From Enoplolaimus lenunculus (lineage: Eukaryota; Nematoda; Enoplea; Enoplida; Thoracostomopsidae), in assembly GCA_030248215.1 (NCBI GenBank), contig JASANG010001819.1, positions 124,001 to 188,000 on the forward strand: a DNA stretch of 64,000 nt, read 5' to 3'. The notes below the pieces were generated by a model. It was given only the letters and a program-made list of their open reading frames with translations, was not told the DNA's origin and did not search any database. Below are positions 1-13,849 of the stretch, one piece after another (the first letter of the stretch is position 1; each line of letters opens with the position of its first letter). The position numbers were made by a program, and so were the translations under genes.

Positions 1-2117
1 GCCTTTTTAGGGGTACGCCTTACTTTTACCGTTTTAGAACATGAAAGTATATAAACCATAGGCAACCAAGAGTCAATATACTAGGTGCAGGCCAGTAGTC
101 AGCTCATCTTGCTAAAGGAGGGCTAAAAAATTATCCAGGAGGGACATATATACAAGGGTTTTTGGCGACTACAAGGAAGGTTGAAAATTTTCTAGGGGGC
201 CACAAAACTTGCAGGGGGAATCAGCCCCCTCTGGCCCCCCTTTACTACGGTCCGGCATAGCAAGCCTACCGAACGAAAAGTCAGACGCGTTTTTTATGAA
301 ACATTAACACAATATTTTAGTTTCCGTTGGCTTGTTTTGGGAAGATGTAAAACAAAACCCTGTGTTCCACAAACTCGGAGTCAAAACAAAACTGATACGG
401 AACACGCCTTTTTCGTAGTTATCGTTAATGGCTATTGCATAGATCATGGCCGTAATAGTAGTATAAGCATATTCCTAACCCTAAGCCTAAGCAAAAAAAT
501 AGTCTAAAGCTTTAAGCTTTACTCTATTGCAGTCTCACAGAAAAACGTTTTTAGGCCCCTGATTTTTACATGGGATACCAAAATATACGAAATAGTTTTG
601 TCGATCTCAATTGTATATATCGAAACATAGCAACCACTACTTGAATATTTTATTTTACAGCTGACACAAATAGTGCGGAAGGCAAAATTTTATAGGTGTA
701 CCAACACAAGTTATATACTACAGATCTATAATGCGCAACATTTGCATTAACAACGCAAAAGTAACAATTTGTAATTCGATTTTTTACCCGAGTCTGTGAT
801 CCTTCGAACTAAATATTGTTTGATGTCTGCGCAGACAAGCCTTTACAAAAATAGGTATATGTTTTTTGGGTCGCAAAATACTGGTTTTCAAGCGCCCGCC
901 AAATAGTTTTGTTTTTTATTGAACAAGATTCTGATAGGTATATAGTTGATTCATTGTGTTGTATTATAGGTATGAGCAATTTTTAACCTTGTCGCGAAAC
1001 AGATAATTAAGTAAAAACAAACCAAACAAAGTATAACGGAAAAAATAATTTTATTTAATAGTAACTAAGTTTTATACTTTTAAGCATCGTTTTAGCAAAC
1101 AAAAATCTATTGATGGAGTTTAACTGGTTACTTAGCTAAGTTTTTATGTTACCTTTCAGGCCAAGCCAAACAGTTTCTGGCTCTAGCTTGATTACGATCA
1201 TGTCGTAGTAATTTGTAAAAATTCTGGGTCAAGCAAAAAAAAAGAAATGTAAATTTTAATCAAAAATCAAACAGCCTGATATTAATCACTTAAAATGAAT
1301 AAACTTTACCTATGCGAGCTATGTGACGTTTCGGAGCGTCGAGACATTTTTCACCGTTAATTTTTAAACACAGTAAGCGGTTGTTGGCTTTTTATTCGCA
1401 AATATCAAAGCGCAGTATTGCAATTGAACGCAAAATGTTTTCAAATATTGAACCGTAACTTATGTTGTTAAGTTATTCAATACGATGAGTTCGTTATTAA
1501 ACACGGATGGGCGACCCTGCATTATATCTAAAAATGTAGTAAACACACTTGAAATTTATTCAAATTTAAGTTCTTGTTTTTAGCAAAAATTGGGCTCCAA
1601 TATCAACGTTATCACTCAAAATTACACTTTTTCGCAAAGGTCTAAAATAAACATTAATAAGATCTTATATTCTTAAATACCTAAAAATTTGCACAGAAGG
1701 CAAACCAAAGATGGAAGGGATGCTGCGTGGGGCTAGGTAGGGTGGACCTAATAGGCCGCTCCATGGGCAGTCTGTCCCACACGCTTAAGATAGGTTCACT
1801 CTGTATAAAACTATAGAAAAGATTAACATCACAAATACAACCTCCTGCGCGGTGGGAATGCTAAAAAATTGTTTTTGAATTCCTAAGAGTCGGAGTCTTA
1901 GTATGGATCATCCACGTTTTAGATGCAAAAAATGCTACGTTTTTGCGATCCCATTTCTTGAATGTCCATTCTGTTTGTGCAATATCTGATGTATCTCGCC
2001 TGGTCATTTAACAACCACGGAGAAAAACCAAACGTTCTATAAAAGCATTTTAATTTGCCGCAACACTCACTGTACAATGATGGGTGCTTCACACAGTAAT
2101 TGTGAAGGGTATATAAT

Positions 2118-2489
2118 TACTGTATTGACCCGAATAAGAGGGGGTAATAAAAGGGGTCCCCATTTTGACTCAAAATCAATAGGAGTCCGTATCCCTAATA
2201 AGAGTTCGTAAGCGGATAGAGTCCCTAAACCCTAATTAGAGTCCATAAATGTCAATTAGCCCTTAATTTTAGCGCATAAATCACTCCAGGACCAAATAAT
2301 TTGAGTTCGAAACTTTAAAGCGCATAAATTTTGAAAATACAGTCATAATTATTACCTTGTATTATCGCTCAAGCTATTGACACAAGAGAAATAAATGTTT
2401 AATTCAACGGATAATTGCACAACCGGATATATATCAGTAACGAAGGGCGGTGGAGCGTGGGTTAAAAATAAATAACTGTCCGTAACCAA
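2118..2489 (+). mobile_element. 440-bp TA-type MITE, copy 1, right end missing
   Basis: It starts TACTGTATTGACCCGAATAA and follows the complete copy at 55787 through the inner landmarks (GGATAGAGTCCCTAAACCC, CGAAGGGCGG) until shortly after GTCCGTAACC, where similarity stops. The right inverted terminus is therefore lost. It has no coding capacity. Confidence 0.85.
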
Positions 2490-2780
2490 TCCTTTTACTT
2501 TGTATTAAAAGAGTACGGCTACTGTTTTGAAATCCGTTCCATAAACTCAGGTCAAGTTAAAGCAAGCTCTCAACTTTTTTGTAAACATTATAATATCGAA
2601 TGATCGATCCATTAAGGCATAAATTAAGATGGAACAAAACAACGACCTGTTCATATGTTTACCCTATTGTTTCTTGAAGTTACGATTCGTGCAAAACAGT
2701 ACCGAATTTTTATAAACACTGTAGAATGAATCACTCACACATATAATCTTCTTCACAGCTCCAGAAAACTTTTTGTACAG

Positions 2781-3287
2781 GCGAGAGAGTGAGAGAGAGA
2801 GAAATTTTTGAGGAAAAAATCAAAACGAGCTGCGAAACAACCAAAGCCTAACGTAAGGTGGACCCAACGAGTTGCATAACTCTGTAAGCCGAATACGCAC
2901 ACGTAAGTAATGTAGAATGTCTTTCTCTTGTATTTATACTAAACAAAAAACATATATATACATATATATGTATGTATGTATGTATGTATATATATTTATA
3001 TATGTATAAATATAAATATATTTATATATACGAAACAGAGGCGATGGAAGGAAAGAGGGGTGGTCGAGTGAAAATATCGTTTCCAAGCTACGTAACCAAA
3101 ACTACGCAACCCACAAGTTTCCAATCACATTTGGCATAGCAAAACAAAACTATACGTAATACGTGGCTTACAATATACCTACAAAAACAAAAATATGCAA
3201 CTTTTGTTGTTGATTTTGCTGTTGTTTTTGTTGTTGTTGTTGTTGTCGTGGTTGTTGTTGTTGTTGCTGCTGTTGTTGTTTTTGTTC
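2781..3287. repeat. Cluster of microsatellites: GA, TA/TATG and GTT
   Basis: Three simple tracts follow one another: (GA)n at about 2781-2803, alternating TA with TATG units at about 2950-3032, and (GTT)n with interruptions at about 3203-3287. On the minus strand the GTT tract reads as a poly-Thr run within a 171-codon open frame. I take that frame to be chance plus repeat. Confidence 0.8.
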
Positions 3288-3614
3288 CTGTGAGCGCCTG
3301 ATGTATCTGTGTCGGTGAAAAATTGCAATTTTTTGCATTCACTCGCGCACCGCACGGTATAGCTGCTGTTTCAGCCTTTACCGCCGCATAGCTTTTGTCC
3401 GATCTGTATAAAGCGGTGTATAATAAGCCCGGAACAAGAAAAAAATACCAGCGCACTCTCAAAGGTTGAGTTTTATCTTCAACAAAGTACGAGTTCGTAA
3501 AAGTGTTTTTTTGCAGAAAACCGCAACGAATCTTACAATAAAACTGCAATTTTTGCACTGTAACTGTTTTGAAACTATATGTCTTCTGAAAACAATTAGC
3601 CAATACTATTGATC

Positions 3615-3782
3615 AAATTTGGGCCAATGTTAATACTTAAAGGTGTGTAACCGTAGATTAAGCGTATTCCTAAGCCTTAGCATATTAAGCAAAAAATGTA
3701 ATCTAGAATCTAAACCTACTTACTCTTTTATAGACCGACCAGAAACCTGGACGCCCCTTAAAGTAACATGGACCCAAATTTG
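3615..3782. mobile_element. GGCCCATG-family TIR element with 8-bp target duplication
   Basis: The element itself is about 3623-3774. Its ends are GGCCAATGTTAATACTTAA and, inverted, GGTCCATGTTACTTTAAGG. Both sides carry the same 8 bases, CAAATTTG (3615-3622 and 3775-3782). The inside holds CCTAAGCCTTAGC-like hexamers, as in the copies near 52.7 and 63.7 kb. The duplication is itself palindromic, so it is weaker proof here than in other copies. Confidence 0.75.
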
Positions 3783-4200
3783 TATAGCCGTTTATCAAAT
3801 TTGTTGCATTTGCGGGGTCGTAAACTCTTGACTGAGCGTATTCCTAAGCATAAACATAAAGCATAAAGTAAAAATAGTCTGAAATCTAATCCTATCCTGT
3901 TAGTTGTGCAAAAATACCGGAAGGCATTAAAATATTGGCGTACCGAGAAATTTGGATTGGAGGTCGTATACAGTCAGGTCCGTGTTTTGGTTTTCCACCT
4001 ACAACTAAAAGCTTGAAATTCTTTAGCAGTGACGGATTTGAATTTTTGGTAAAACCAGGTTGGCTCCGAGACCAATTTCAGAGTTCTCTTCTGGAGCCTC
4101 CAAGTCACAGTCTCATAAATGTTTCTTTATTCATGTAGCAAATTAAAACTGCCCTGTCTGGCGCTTGCGTAACTTTGAAGCCTTGCAAAATTTTATTAAT

Positions 4201-4521
4201 GGGCCATCCACGTTAAAATGCACGCACATTTGTAAAAAAATGTCCCTCCTCAATTTTTTGTGTTGAATAATGCGTGTAAATATGTGTGCACAGCGTGTGT
4301 TTATAAATGTGCGCGTGCACTAACGTAATGTCCGGACTTCCTACAGACAACATGTATTTGTCTAGAGTCCCTTCCGATAAAGTCTACACAATTAACACTA
4401 TCTAAGTAAAGGTATGAAACTGTACCTTGCCTCCAGCTAAGATGTGTATCTTGATGCTCTTGCAAATGGGGTGGTTGGAACATTTATTACATCGGAGCGT
4501 ACATTTTAACGTGGATGACCC
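4201..4521. mobile_element. MITE with 25-bp inverted termini
   Basis: The left end GGGCCATCCACGTTAAAATG and the right end (read inverted) GGGTCATCCACGTTAAAATG agree at all but one or two positions over about 25 bases. The 320-bp element resembles the GGCCCATG family at its first bases but differs inside and lacks telomere-like hexamers. No clean target duplication is visible. Confidence 0.75.
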
Positions 4522-6200
4522 ATTATATCTCTAGTTTTGCGTTGGCCGACAGGTCAAGGTAACTGTCGACATTGTTATCTTCCTTTGAACTGCGCCGCAG
4601 GCAAAAGGTTTTTGAAAACTGAACAGTGAAAAACTTCGCGAGTGAGGGGAGCGAGACGCCTGCATAACTTTTGTGTCTACTTATGACGCACGTGCTGATT
4701 GCGATTGGTGACCGCAGTCCTCTGAACCCCCTCTCGGTACGCCCGCTGCCCTAAAAGTCATGGGCCGAAATATATATGTATATACAGTATATAAATCCGG
4801 GTTGAGCTCAGTCTCCTCCATACCCAAGATAACGGCTTGGATGTAGCTTAAAAATAGAAAATTTGGTTGAACTTTATCTTTCTATTTTGGAGGGCGTTTG
4901 AAATGTCTTCGTTTCTTGTTTTCCAAGTGAAACTTCTCGCTCCATATTTCTCCTGCCAAACAAGGAAAAACCTGAACTATAAAATTTTGAATTTTTCTAG
5001 TTTCTCAAACCAGAACAAAACGTCCCAATTTTTCTGCCAAACGAATTAAAACCATCTCTCCGTTTCTACCAGATATGTTTACCTTTGCGTTTAGCTTTTC
5101 CACTTTTTCCGTATTCTGAAATAACATCCTAATTTCTAAAATCCAAGCCAACCTAATCTCGGCACACTAAATACTGGACCAATTGAACTCCTATTCATTT
5201 GGATTTTCCGTTTTATTGTGTTCAAACAATAGCTCCTGGCTATAGATTTTCCATCCTGAAAATTAATAAAGCACTTGTGCTATACACTGATCGAATTTAG
5301 GAACAGTGGCAGAGCAGACAGGAGTGGGGTTCCCCAAAATTTGCGAACGAAGCCAGCTAGAAGCCAGATGCTCGGTCGTTTTTTGTTTCAACCGGTTAGG
5401 GTGAGACCCCTGTAGGGGTGACGGGTCCCAAATTGTGGGAATTGGGCTGTGAATGCTCCGGCCTTGCCAACGAAGAGAGTGAAAGTGGCTGCTTTATACA
5501 ATACCAAGTGTAGTTTCAAGTGTGCCCGTTTGCTTTCATCACGTTTAAGAAAATACTTGTGCAAAAACCATGTGCTTTTACGATCGCCAGTAAAAACAGC
5601 GGTGGAACAATGAAGAACAGATCTGGAGCGAAAAGAAAACACATCTTTCCAGTGCATCAATTCTTAGGTTTTAAAAGCGTCGCAGGCTAAGTATGTCAGG
5701 AGTACGGACGCCCGACACTATTATGTCAAAATATAATAAATTATTACAAATGGTTTTGCTGTCAGCCAAAAGGGTGGAACCCGTATATCATACTGGTTGC
5801 GTTTGCGACTGGAAGTTTTGATTTTCAATTTCAAAAAAATGAAATCGCAAATAATAGACGAAGGTAAATCGTTGAAAAATCTTGAGTTAGCTCATAGGGC
5901 AGTATCGTTGGTTGTGTATCTTTTTCATGCCTCTGAGATAATCGGCATACTTATATTTCAAGAAGAGACGTAGCTAGTAGTAAGTCAGCGTGTTGGTGCG
6001 TTCTATTATTTAGGTAAATTTGAGCAAAGGAGGGCATGTTTGAATTTATGATTATGCTTGGGCTTTTTCATGTATGATGTGTATATACATAAGTGTGTCT
6101 ATTTTATTTTTAGTTATAGGCGTGTTTGTTATTAATTTGATCTGATCTACGTCATGCAATAAATCAAACTGTAGGAAGACTTTATTGGAGTTTATTAGAA

Positions 6201-9200
6201 ATGGGAGACGTGGATCCAGACACCCTACTCGAATGGCTCCAGGTTGGATGCGGCGATGATCGTGAGGTATGTGGATTGTTCACGTTTGCAAAAACAAATA
6301 CTGTCAGTCTATATAAGAACCAGGACTTCAAATTCAGACCTTTTACTTAGTTTGAAATAACAATATATTGACGGATAGGGTTTTAGATACGACACCGTCG
6401 GTTCCGGAGAATCTGAAGCAGGGTGTATCGGAAGTGAATTCGGCATTCCACGGAAATAGATGTGGGCTTTTCTTTACATTCCTACCGCCCAATTGACGCG
6501 GCACGATATAAAGCTTCACTATCAGATCCGATACACGAAAGCACAAAATGCGTACAGTCTGCAATATGCACGGTTTAGGAGAAAGACTAATTCCGGATAA
6601 GAAATTAGTGTCTTAAGGAGCGCAAAACTTCCTGCCAGCGGTTGAAACCAACTAAACTTGCGGAACATACGATGCCACGTTATATACTCCAAGTACGACT
6701 TCCAGTCGTACAACAAATTTTCCGCAGAAATAGAACTTGAAAATGAAGAACACATTAACGCCGTGAAAACACGCTGATTTGTTGCAAAAAAGCAAAAACT
6801 GATGATATGAAAACACTAACAAGTCAAAACTGTGGCTAGCTAATATTCTACATAAAACCAAGAAAAATTTAGGAAACTGAAAAACAGAATCAACCGTCGG
6901 ATTTCATTCCCAAATGAACAGAAAATGGTAGAAAATAATATCGTTCATTGCCGTTCCTCCATCGCACGCATCTGCACCTTTAATTGTGCCAACTCTTCCG
7001 AAACTGTTTCCAACGATGAAGATAAGGAATGAGGCTGCCGCACAACAGGCGCACTTCGCTTTAGTTCTTCAAGTGCCTTTGATCAGCTGAGACCTCCGCA
7101 TGCAATTCTATTAGCCAACCCGCGCACGGCTAACGTCTGACCCATATATACCCTTTATAGTTTCCGCAAGCCTTTCACATTTGGGAGCGTTGACCTCCGC
7201 TTCCAAATTATCGTCTTTTTCAACGGTACCCGGCGGTTTCTGTGTCGTCGTCTACAGGTGCACCTGCCATCGGAGGCGTTGCCCGGCTGCTACCGTAGTC
7301 CTCGCCGTTTTAGGAGTAGTCGTCAACCCCCTTTTCTTTTTCCTCAACGAATCATCTGCTTCCAAACCGGATTCCATTTCGTCCGCGTCTTTAGCGCTCT
7401 TTTCTACCACAACCGCTAACGGAACTGTAGTAGACGTCGTTGCCACGTCTTGTTGTTGACCCATTAACTGCGGCCATTCGAGATTTTCTTCCAAATCATA
7501 CGTCGCTGAATCCAAATCTACTTCGATTATGCTTTTATCCACCTTTTCCTGACAGATTTCTATTCCTTACACAATCGTCGCAACACTGATTCACCTTCTC
7601 TCGGCCCTGTGCCCGCCGACGATCTCTCGAAGACGGTCTTGACGCTGGCACACGCTCACGTTCCTTCGATCGCGATAATCTGCGCCTTTCGCGCGAACCC
7701 TGTGACGTACTAGGAAACGTTTCTTTCGGTAACAAATGTTCGAACTTCTGATGCGGACGCGGCGTAATTCCTGACTAACTTAACCAAAAGAACTTCCCGC
7801 ATTTCTTCTTCGTATTTGTTAGCCAGTTGCTTCTCTCTATCCGACATCACGTTTGGATACTTCCAAAATCCATCACCGACATCAAACGCCCTTCTCCTTA
7901 ACGTCATTGAGATGACAGAACCGGAATCGAAATCGGAACAGCATATAAATTTAGACCGAAATTGTTATAGGAATCTGAATTGGAACTAGAAATTTTGTTA
8001 CTGTACTGTACGGATAACTTTGTATTGACAAATATAATATTGATTTAGGCTGTCTGCAGGGATCGACCGGATCCGAGATCCGGATCCGGGTCGGATTTCT
8101 GCAATTTTTAAGATCCGGATCCGGTAAAATGAACTACCGGATCTCCGAAATTTGACAAAAACATACCAAAATTGGTGTATGTATTTCAAATATGCGTACG
8201 TAATCTAATAAGCACTGTGTGAGCATTAATGCTTTTGGCTCGTAACAATTTTTAAATACGTCGCATAAACAAATTGGCGATGATTTTTGGTTTTGTAAAG
8301 CAGGGTGGCACCGAATCAACGATTTGAGCGAATCCGAATCGGAATTCAGTGCTAATTTGCCGAATTCGAAACCGAATCCGAATCCTGCATGTTGTAAATT
8401 TCAGATATACCTATAATTTGTTTTAGAATATCAACGCAATGCCAGCCGTATAACTTTTAATACGTTAATATGTTTCGTCTCGACGTCAGTTCTGAGATTT
8501 CTCACCTGAAATAAAAAATATTGATTTTCATAGCAAGGTATTGAAAAATTTTATTGCTTAAAAATGAAAAAGCATATTGCCGAACTTTGTTGGATTCGGC
8601 TTTTGAATTCGGCTTTTCCACAACCGAATCCGAATCCAAATCCGAACCTCAAATTTTTGCCGAATCCGAATCCAAATCCGAACCTCAAATTTTTGCCGAA
8701 TCCGAATCCGAACCTTTGTTGCCTCCTTGAAAGCTAAACAACAATCAATAATTGATGTTAACTAACTCATCGAAACCAATTCAATAGACAAAATGATACA
8801 GAATTTGTATGCAACGTATCGCAACAAGTGGGATGAAAATTAACATTTCAAAATTCCGATTCCGATTGAATGTGCGATCGGCTCGGATCTCGTTTTGAGT
8901 CGGAATTCCGGTTGCACCCTGTTGTTTATGCCTGTTAGGTTTTAAGTCTTTGCGTTTATGACCATGTAATTCAGCAACACTAACGTTCCTTAAAACATGA
9001 TTGTGTTAAAGTTAGTATCGACATCAGCATATGTAGCTTTGGCATCGGCACAGTTTGAAAACAACAATCGGTATCGGCATTGGCGAAACTTTAGAGTCGG
9101 AACATCACTATTTTATAGTTGAGTTTTAGACATTATATACTAACACAGCCCACATAATAACTCCGAGAAAAGTGGCTAATACTTCACACGTTCCGTGCTC

Positions 9201-12200
9201 TGAAATAAGGATTATCTCGAATTCATTAATGTTTGTCTGCGCACTACGTAGCTCGTCAGAGTGAACTGGATCAACATCGAATTCCCACCGAAAAAATTGT
9301 TGATTTGCTATTGCAAAACGGACTGAAGGTGTATTTTAGGAGGCGGCAACCCTAGCAAGCACTGCAAGCGGGGATCCAACAGGAAATAAATTTTGCCGGA
9401 ACAGGGTCCCACTTTAACGTGGGTAATTTTTTCGTGCGACGCTGTGTGAAAATGACCTGGAGTCTCTTTTTAATGAGCACCATTTTTACACAAGACAGTA
9501 TTATGAAAATCGGGCCACATCAAAAATGACTGGTGGTCGTTTTTTTCATGCGACACCGGTTTATGTATTTTATAATTCCGGTTGCACCCAGCCAGTAGGT
9601 ATTTGTTATTGTATTCTTGAGATTGGTTTTCTATATGACTGTGATTCGGAATGACTTCAGGTTCAACTCATGGCACTCGAGCAACTGTGCATGTTGCTGC
9701 TAATGTCAGATAATATAGATCGCTGCTTCGAATCTTGTCCACCGCGCACTTTCCTACCGGCGCTTTGTCGCATTTTCATGGATGAAACGGCCCCTGATAA
9801 TGTTCTAGAAGTAATGCATCGTTCGCAAAAAAAAATTTCATTTTCCTCCGAAAACACTATAAAGTAGGGTTAACATATGTCAATCGCAAAAATTGTATTA
9901 ACCCAATAACACGTCTTATTGTAGGGTGAACGCAATGTATGGGTTATGGTAGGGTAACCCATGGCAATTTTGAAATTTGACACGTGTTAACCCTACCTTA
10001 TGCTGTTTTCGGTGGCAAAATGAAATTTTTTGGTGTTAACAATGCATAAGTTTAGATTGTAATGTGATTGTTTTACAAACAGCGTGCAATTGTGTTCGAA
10101 CGTAATCGTAAATTAATTTGAAATGATGCATTCCATTTTCGCAAAGAGCATTTCGTTTCTTAGTCTATATAATATTATATATACTATTAGTATATGTAAT
10201 ATGTTATATTTCTGAACATCTTTAGGTTACGGCGCGTGCAATAACATATTACTTGGACGTATCGGGCGAGTGCACGCGGCGAATCGTGTCGGTAGATGGT
10301 GCAATCAAAGCTATTTGTAGTCGATTAATTATTGTTGAAGTGGATGATCGTACTAACAAAGATTTGGGTTTGTGGATTGTCTTTTGTACTACTGAAAACT
10401 TGTAAAACACTAAAAGTATACCCATGTGCCGTTAAAACCAACCTTTTAGTGTGAAGGTAAACACGTAAAAAGTAAAATTAAGTGGCCTTTCTTTGATGTT
10501 GGAGCCAAACTGGTTTTTTCAGACTTGTTGCTGTGTGTAAGGAAAAAATACCCAAGTAGTGGCACTAACTCAAATGCTGCCTAATAGGGAAATTTTTGTT
10601 TTGTTTGAAACTTATAGCATTTTTAAATGATTGCTATTTTACAGCCGAGCAATGTATAAAAGTATTGGAGTTCATTTGCTCACGCGAGGCTTCCGCAGTT
10701 TATGAAGCTGGAGGACTTCAGTATGTTTTGCAATTTGTCCAGCATTATTCCTCTCAAATTCACAAGGTAATAATCTGTATATACGTTTAGATTTAATATT
10801 GACTTTCGTACTTGTAAATTTTTCATCGCTGAGTCACGCGATGCTATTTTTAGTGTAAAAGTATATATTTCTTATTAATGCCAGTTCAAATTTTTTAATA
10901 TTACAAATTAAACCTTGCTGATTAATGGTGGCAATAAAAGTTAGGATTCAGTTTCAGATTCGACAAAAAGAAGGTTCGGAATTGGACTCGGTTTTAAGAA
11001 ACCCGAATGCGATAAGTTCGGAAGCGCTGGTTTTGATTGACTCGCAACAGATTGAACCATTTTCCTTCAGTTTTCATTGTACATAAGATTCGGCTTGCTA
11101 GGTTGGTATATCAAGTGTTTACAGTTTTAATATATTCTAATATTTATATTAAGAGTTTTTCTGAATTAAGGAGTTCGGATACGGATTGGGAATCACTGAA
11201 ATTGTAGTTTCGGTGCTACCGTGGGTGATTTGATTGTTTGGGTATGTTGATGCTGAGAGGTAGTGTGCTTCTATATTAAACTGTTTCAACAGGATACAAT
11301 GCATTCAGCTATGTCAGTAATCACACGACTGTGTTCAAAAATCGAACCAATCCCTCCGGCGTCCCCGGTTAGAGAAGAATCCGAAGAACAGCAGAGAGAA
11401 TCTACGTTAGCAGTTGAAGTATTTCGTGAATCTCGGAATACAGATAATCCATTAAAAGCGTCTGAGCGAAATCACGAAAGCACAACAGCTGTTACTCAGA
11501 GCAGTACCGATAAGGAACGGGTGGGAATTTGAAAATATATATAGTTGATTAAATACTTTTAACTTTGTTAAGACTTAGATTGTGAACATTGAAAAAACAT
11601 TGTAATTCAAAAAGTTTCGGCATTATATACCAGTCATAGTGGTACTACACGTATTGAGCAAAGCTCAGATTTACTTACTGACTATAAGCTAAAGTGCAAT
11701 AACGGGAATAGTAATTATACTAATTAGCAGGTATTGTTCTCATTTTTGTACATCTACCAAATGAATACAGATAAAAATATGCGCTGGAAGGCTACGTATA
11801 AATATCATAGGTAATGCTAGTTAGCGGGTATAGTAGCTACCGACCTATTTCTTCATCGGTTTTGGAGGTTAATAAACAACTGCTTGCAACCCTGAAATGA
11901 GCGAAATAATGAAGAAGTCCTAAGTTATTCTTAACCCATTAAGCTAATCTTCAAGTTAGTTATTTGTTAACTATTCAATGATCGGTTTTGGAGGTAAGCC
12001 TTTAGTACTGAAATTAGCGTGTAACCCTAATATTAGTGGAAACGCGATAATTGGTGTATGCAAATGAATTCCAAATTGCTAATTTGTGTCGTCTAAACTT
12101 ATTTTTAGCGTACATTTTTAACATTACATTTTGAATGCTCACATTTTCGTAGTAGTTGCAGATGGCATGCAAGCGACGAACGGTGTCAGAAGCTATATCT

Positions 12201-13849
12201 GCGTTGAGTGACTTGCTAACACACGAAGATTGTCACGTGTCCGAATGTGCGCTGCGTTGCTTTGCTACTATTGCTGATCATTATATGCGAAAAGGTATTT
12301 TTATGTTTTTAACTGTCTGGTATGCTTCTTAGTAATTTGTTTATAGTGTTCAATTTTGTGTTTCGTGTGCTACTAATTCATCACCGTGACTTATAGTCAT
12401 TTGTTTATTTGTTGACACAGTCGGATGTCCGGTTGCAGATTGGGTACTCAGTACTCAGTCAGCTACATATGCAAATTTTAACAACCAGGGTATCATTACT
12501 TTTTTGCTTGATATTGATTGAAAAAGTGTATGGACTATGCTTCGAATTATAATCTTAACCTACTGAGTTTAGTCACATATAAAAGTTATTTGTATTTTTA
12601 TGTCGTATGTGCTGTGTCAAATCAGGATATCCTATTTCTAGTGTTGTTACTTAGATGTAAGTCTAAAAATCAGGGTGCCGTTAGTTTTTGTATTTGATTT
12701 CATTGAATGTATATATACGGATTTTGCTTCAGGCTATGATCCGGCGCTTGTCGCTGAGCATGGACTAATTGATCATTTGCTTGCTTGCATCAAGTCAGGG
12801 CCAATACATCCGCTCAAACGTCAAAGCTCTGGCATTGGATTATCAAAAGTAGGACTGTCCGGTAATCAAACAACACATGTTTCTGAAGTGCAAACAGCCG
12901 GTGGAACAACGCCTGCTTCGTCAAATTTAGTGAAGAGTCCCGGTGAGCATATCTCGTGGGCGAATTTTGTATCAGATACTGTTCGAATACGTAGGTGTTT
13001 TAATTCTGAAACTAGTAATAGCCAAGGTTCCGTTTTAACACTGCTTTTGATGTATTAGTGATAGGTTTTCAAACAGTTTAGTAAAGGAAGTGATTATGAA
13101 CCTACATTAAAGCGCAAAATGTTATATCATCTATGATTTTATTTTAATGATTGATACCTGTTTGTATTTGATTTTTTTGTACAGCGATTGTCTTGCTAAC
13201 ATGCTGTGTGGTATAAAATATGTTTTAAATTTAAGGTACAATTTCAATTATTATCAGCTTATTGTCGAGCTTATGTAGAGGATCACCGACTATTACACGA
13301 CAATTGTTAATGCAAGAAGATCTGTGCGGCGTGTTACGTCAAGTGTTATACAGGTGATGTATTACACGCGTCATTGTTAAGCCTCGTGCTTAACCAAAAT
13401 TCAGAAAATTATACGTGTTAAATCGTATATTCGTTTGGTTTAAAGTTTAAATACATTTGTGATAAGTACATCATAGTAGGTTACAGATTGCTGATTACAA
13501 TATTGTAGCACAAGTGATCTACGTGATCTTCAATGAACGTTCATGTGTGTTCTGTTCAATTGGTTAACTTTGCGTTTCAGGGACGAACGATGTTGTTTAG
13601 ATACAATGCGTCTGGTTGATTTGCTTCTAGTACTTCTTCTTGAAGGTCGTTCATGTTTATCTCGCATAGGGGGCGGCTCAGGTGGTAGCGGGCCATCTGC
13701 TGGGCCGGGCCGTGCTTTCGGTGGCTCAGGCTCAGCCCATCATCCGTCTGTGTTGTCTCGATCTGACTCAGATCGTGCCCATCGCCATCTGATTGATTGT
13801 ATTCGATCGAAGGATGATGAAGCTTTGATTGAAGCTGTGGAATTTTCAG
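6201..13849 (+). CDS. HECTD1: HECTD1 exons 1-9: N-terminal ARM-like helical region
   Basis: The exons are 6201-6266, 9661-9810, 10226-10367, 10645-10766, 11293-11520, 12162-12294, 12733-12942, 13236-13353 and 13581-13849 (about residues 1-479). Conserved segments include [49 protein letters not shown] and [13 protein letters not shown]. These form the alpha-helical ARM-like solenoid at the start of HECTD1. Exon 5 adds a polar, charged insert after KIEP. Exon 7 adds a Gly/Ser/Thr-rich stretch where the vertebrate protein also has a loop. The exon 1 donor (GAG|GTATGT) and exon 2 acceptor join GDDRE to VQLMALEQ in phase. The exon 2 donor lies against an inverted-repeat element (see 9814-10047). 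Confidence 0.93.

Larger units (their letters stand above)
1..6200. other. Region left of HECTD1 without a supported gene
   Basis: I find no coding sequence that I can support on either strand. The region is AT-rich and contains GA, TA/TG and GTT microsatellites, a truncated copy of the 440-bp TA-type element, two GGCCCATG-type TIR elements, and a worn copy of the same family near 430-575 (hexamer-like CCTAAGCC and an ACATGGGA end). The 5' end and promoter of HECTD1 must lie in the right part, but no clear promoter motif is visible. Confidence 0.6.

Noticed and set aside
3088-3603. 171-codon minus-strand frame with a poly-Thr run
   Set aside because: It is built on a GTT microsatellite; the rest shows no domain, splice context or protein-like composition.
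5388-5660. 90-codon minus-strand frame, and a + strand frame reading NAPALPTKRVKVAAL
   Set aside because: Neither has a family match I can name or a supporting start or splice context.
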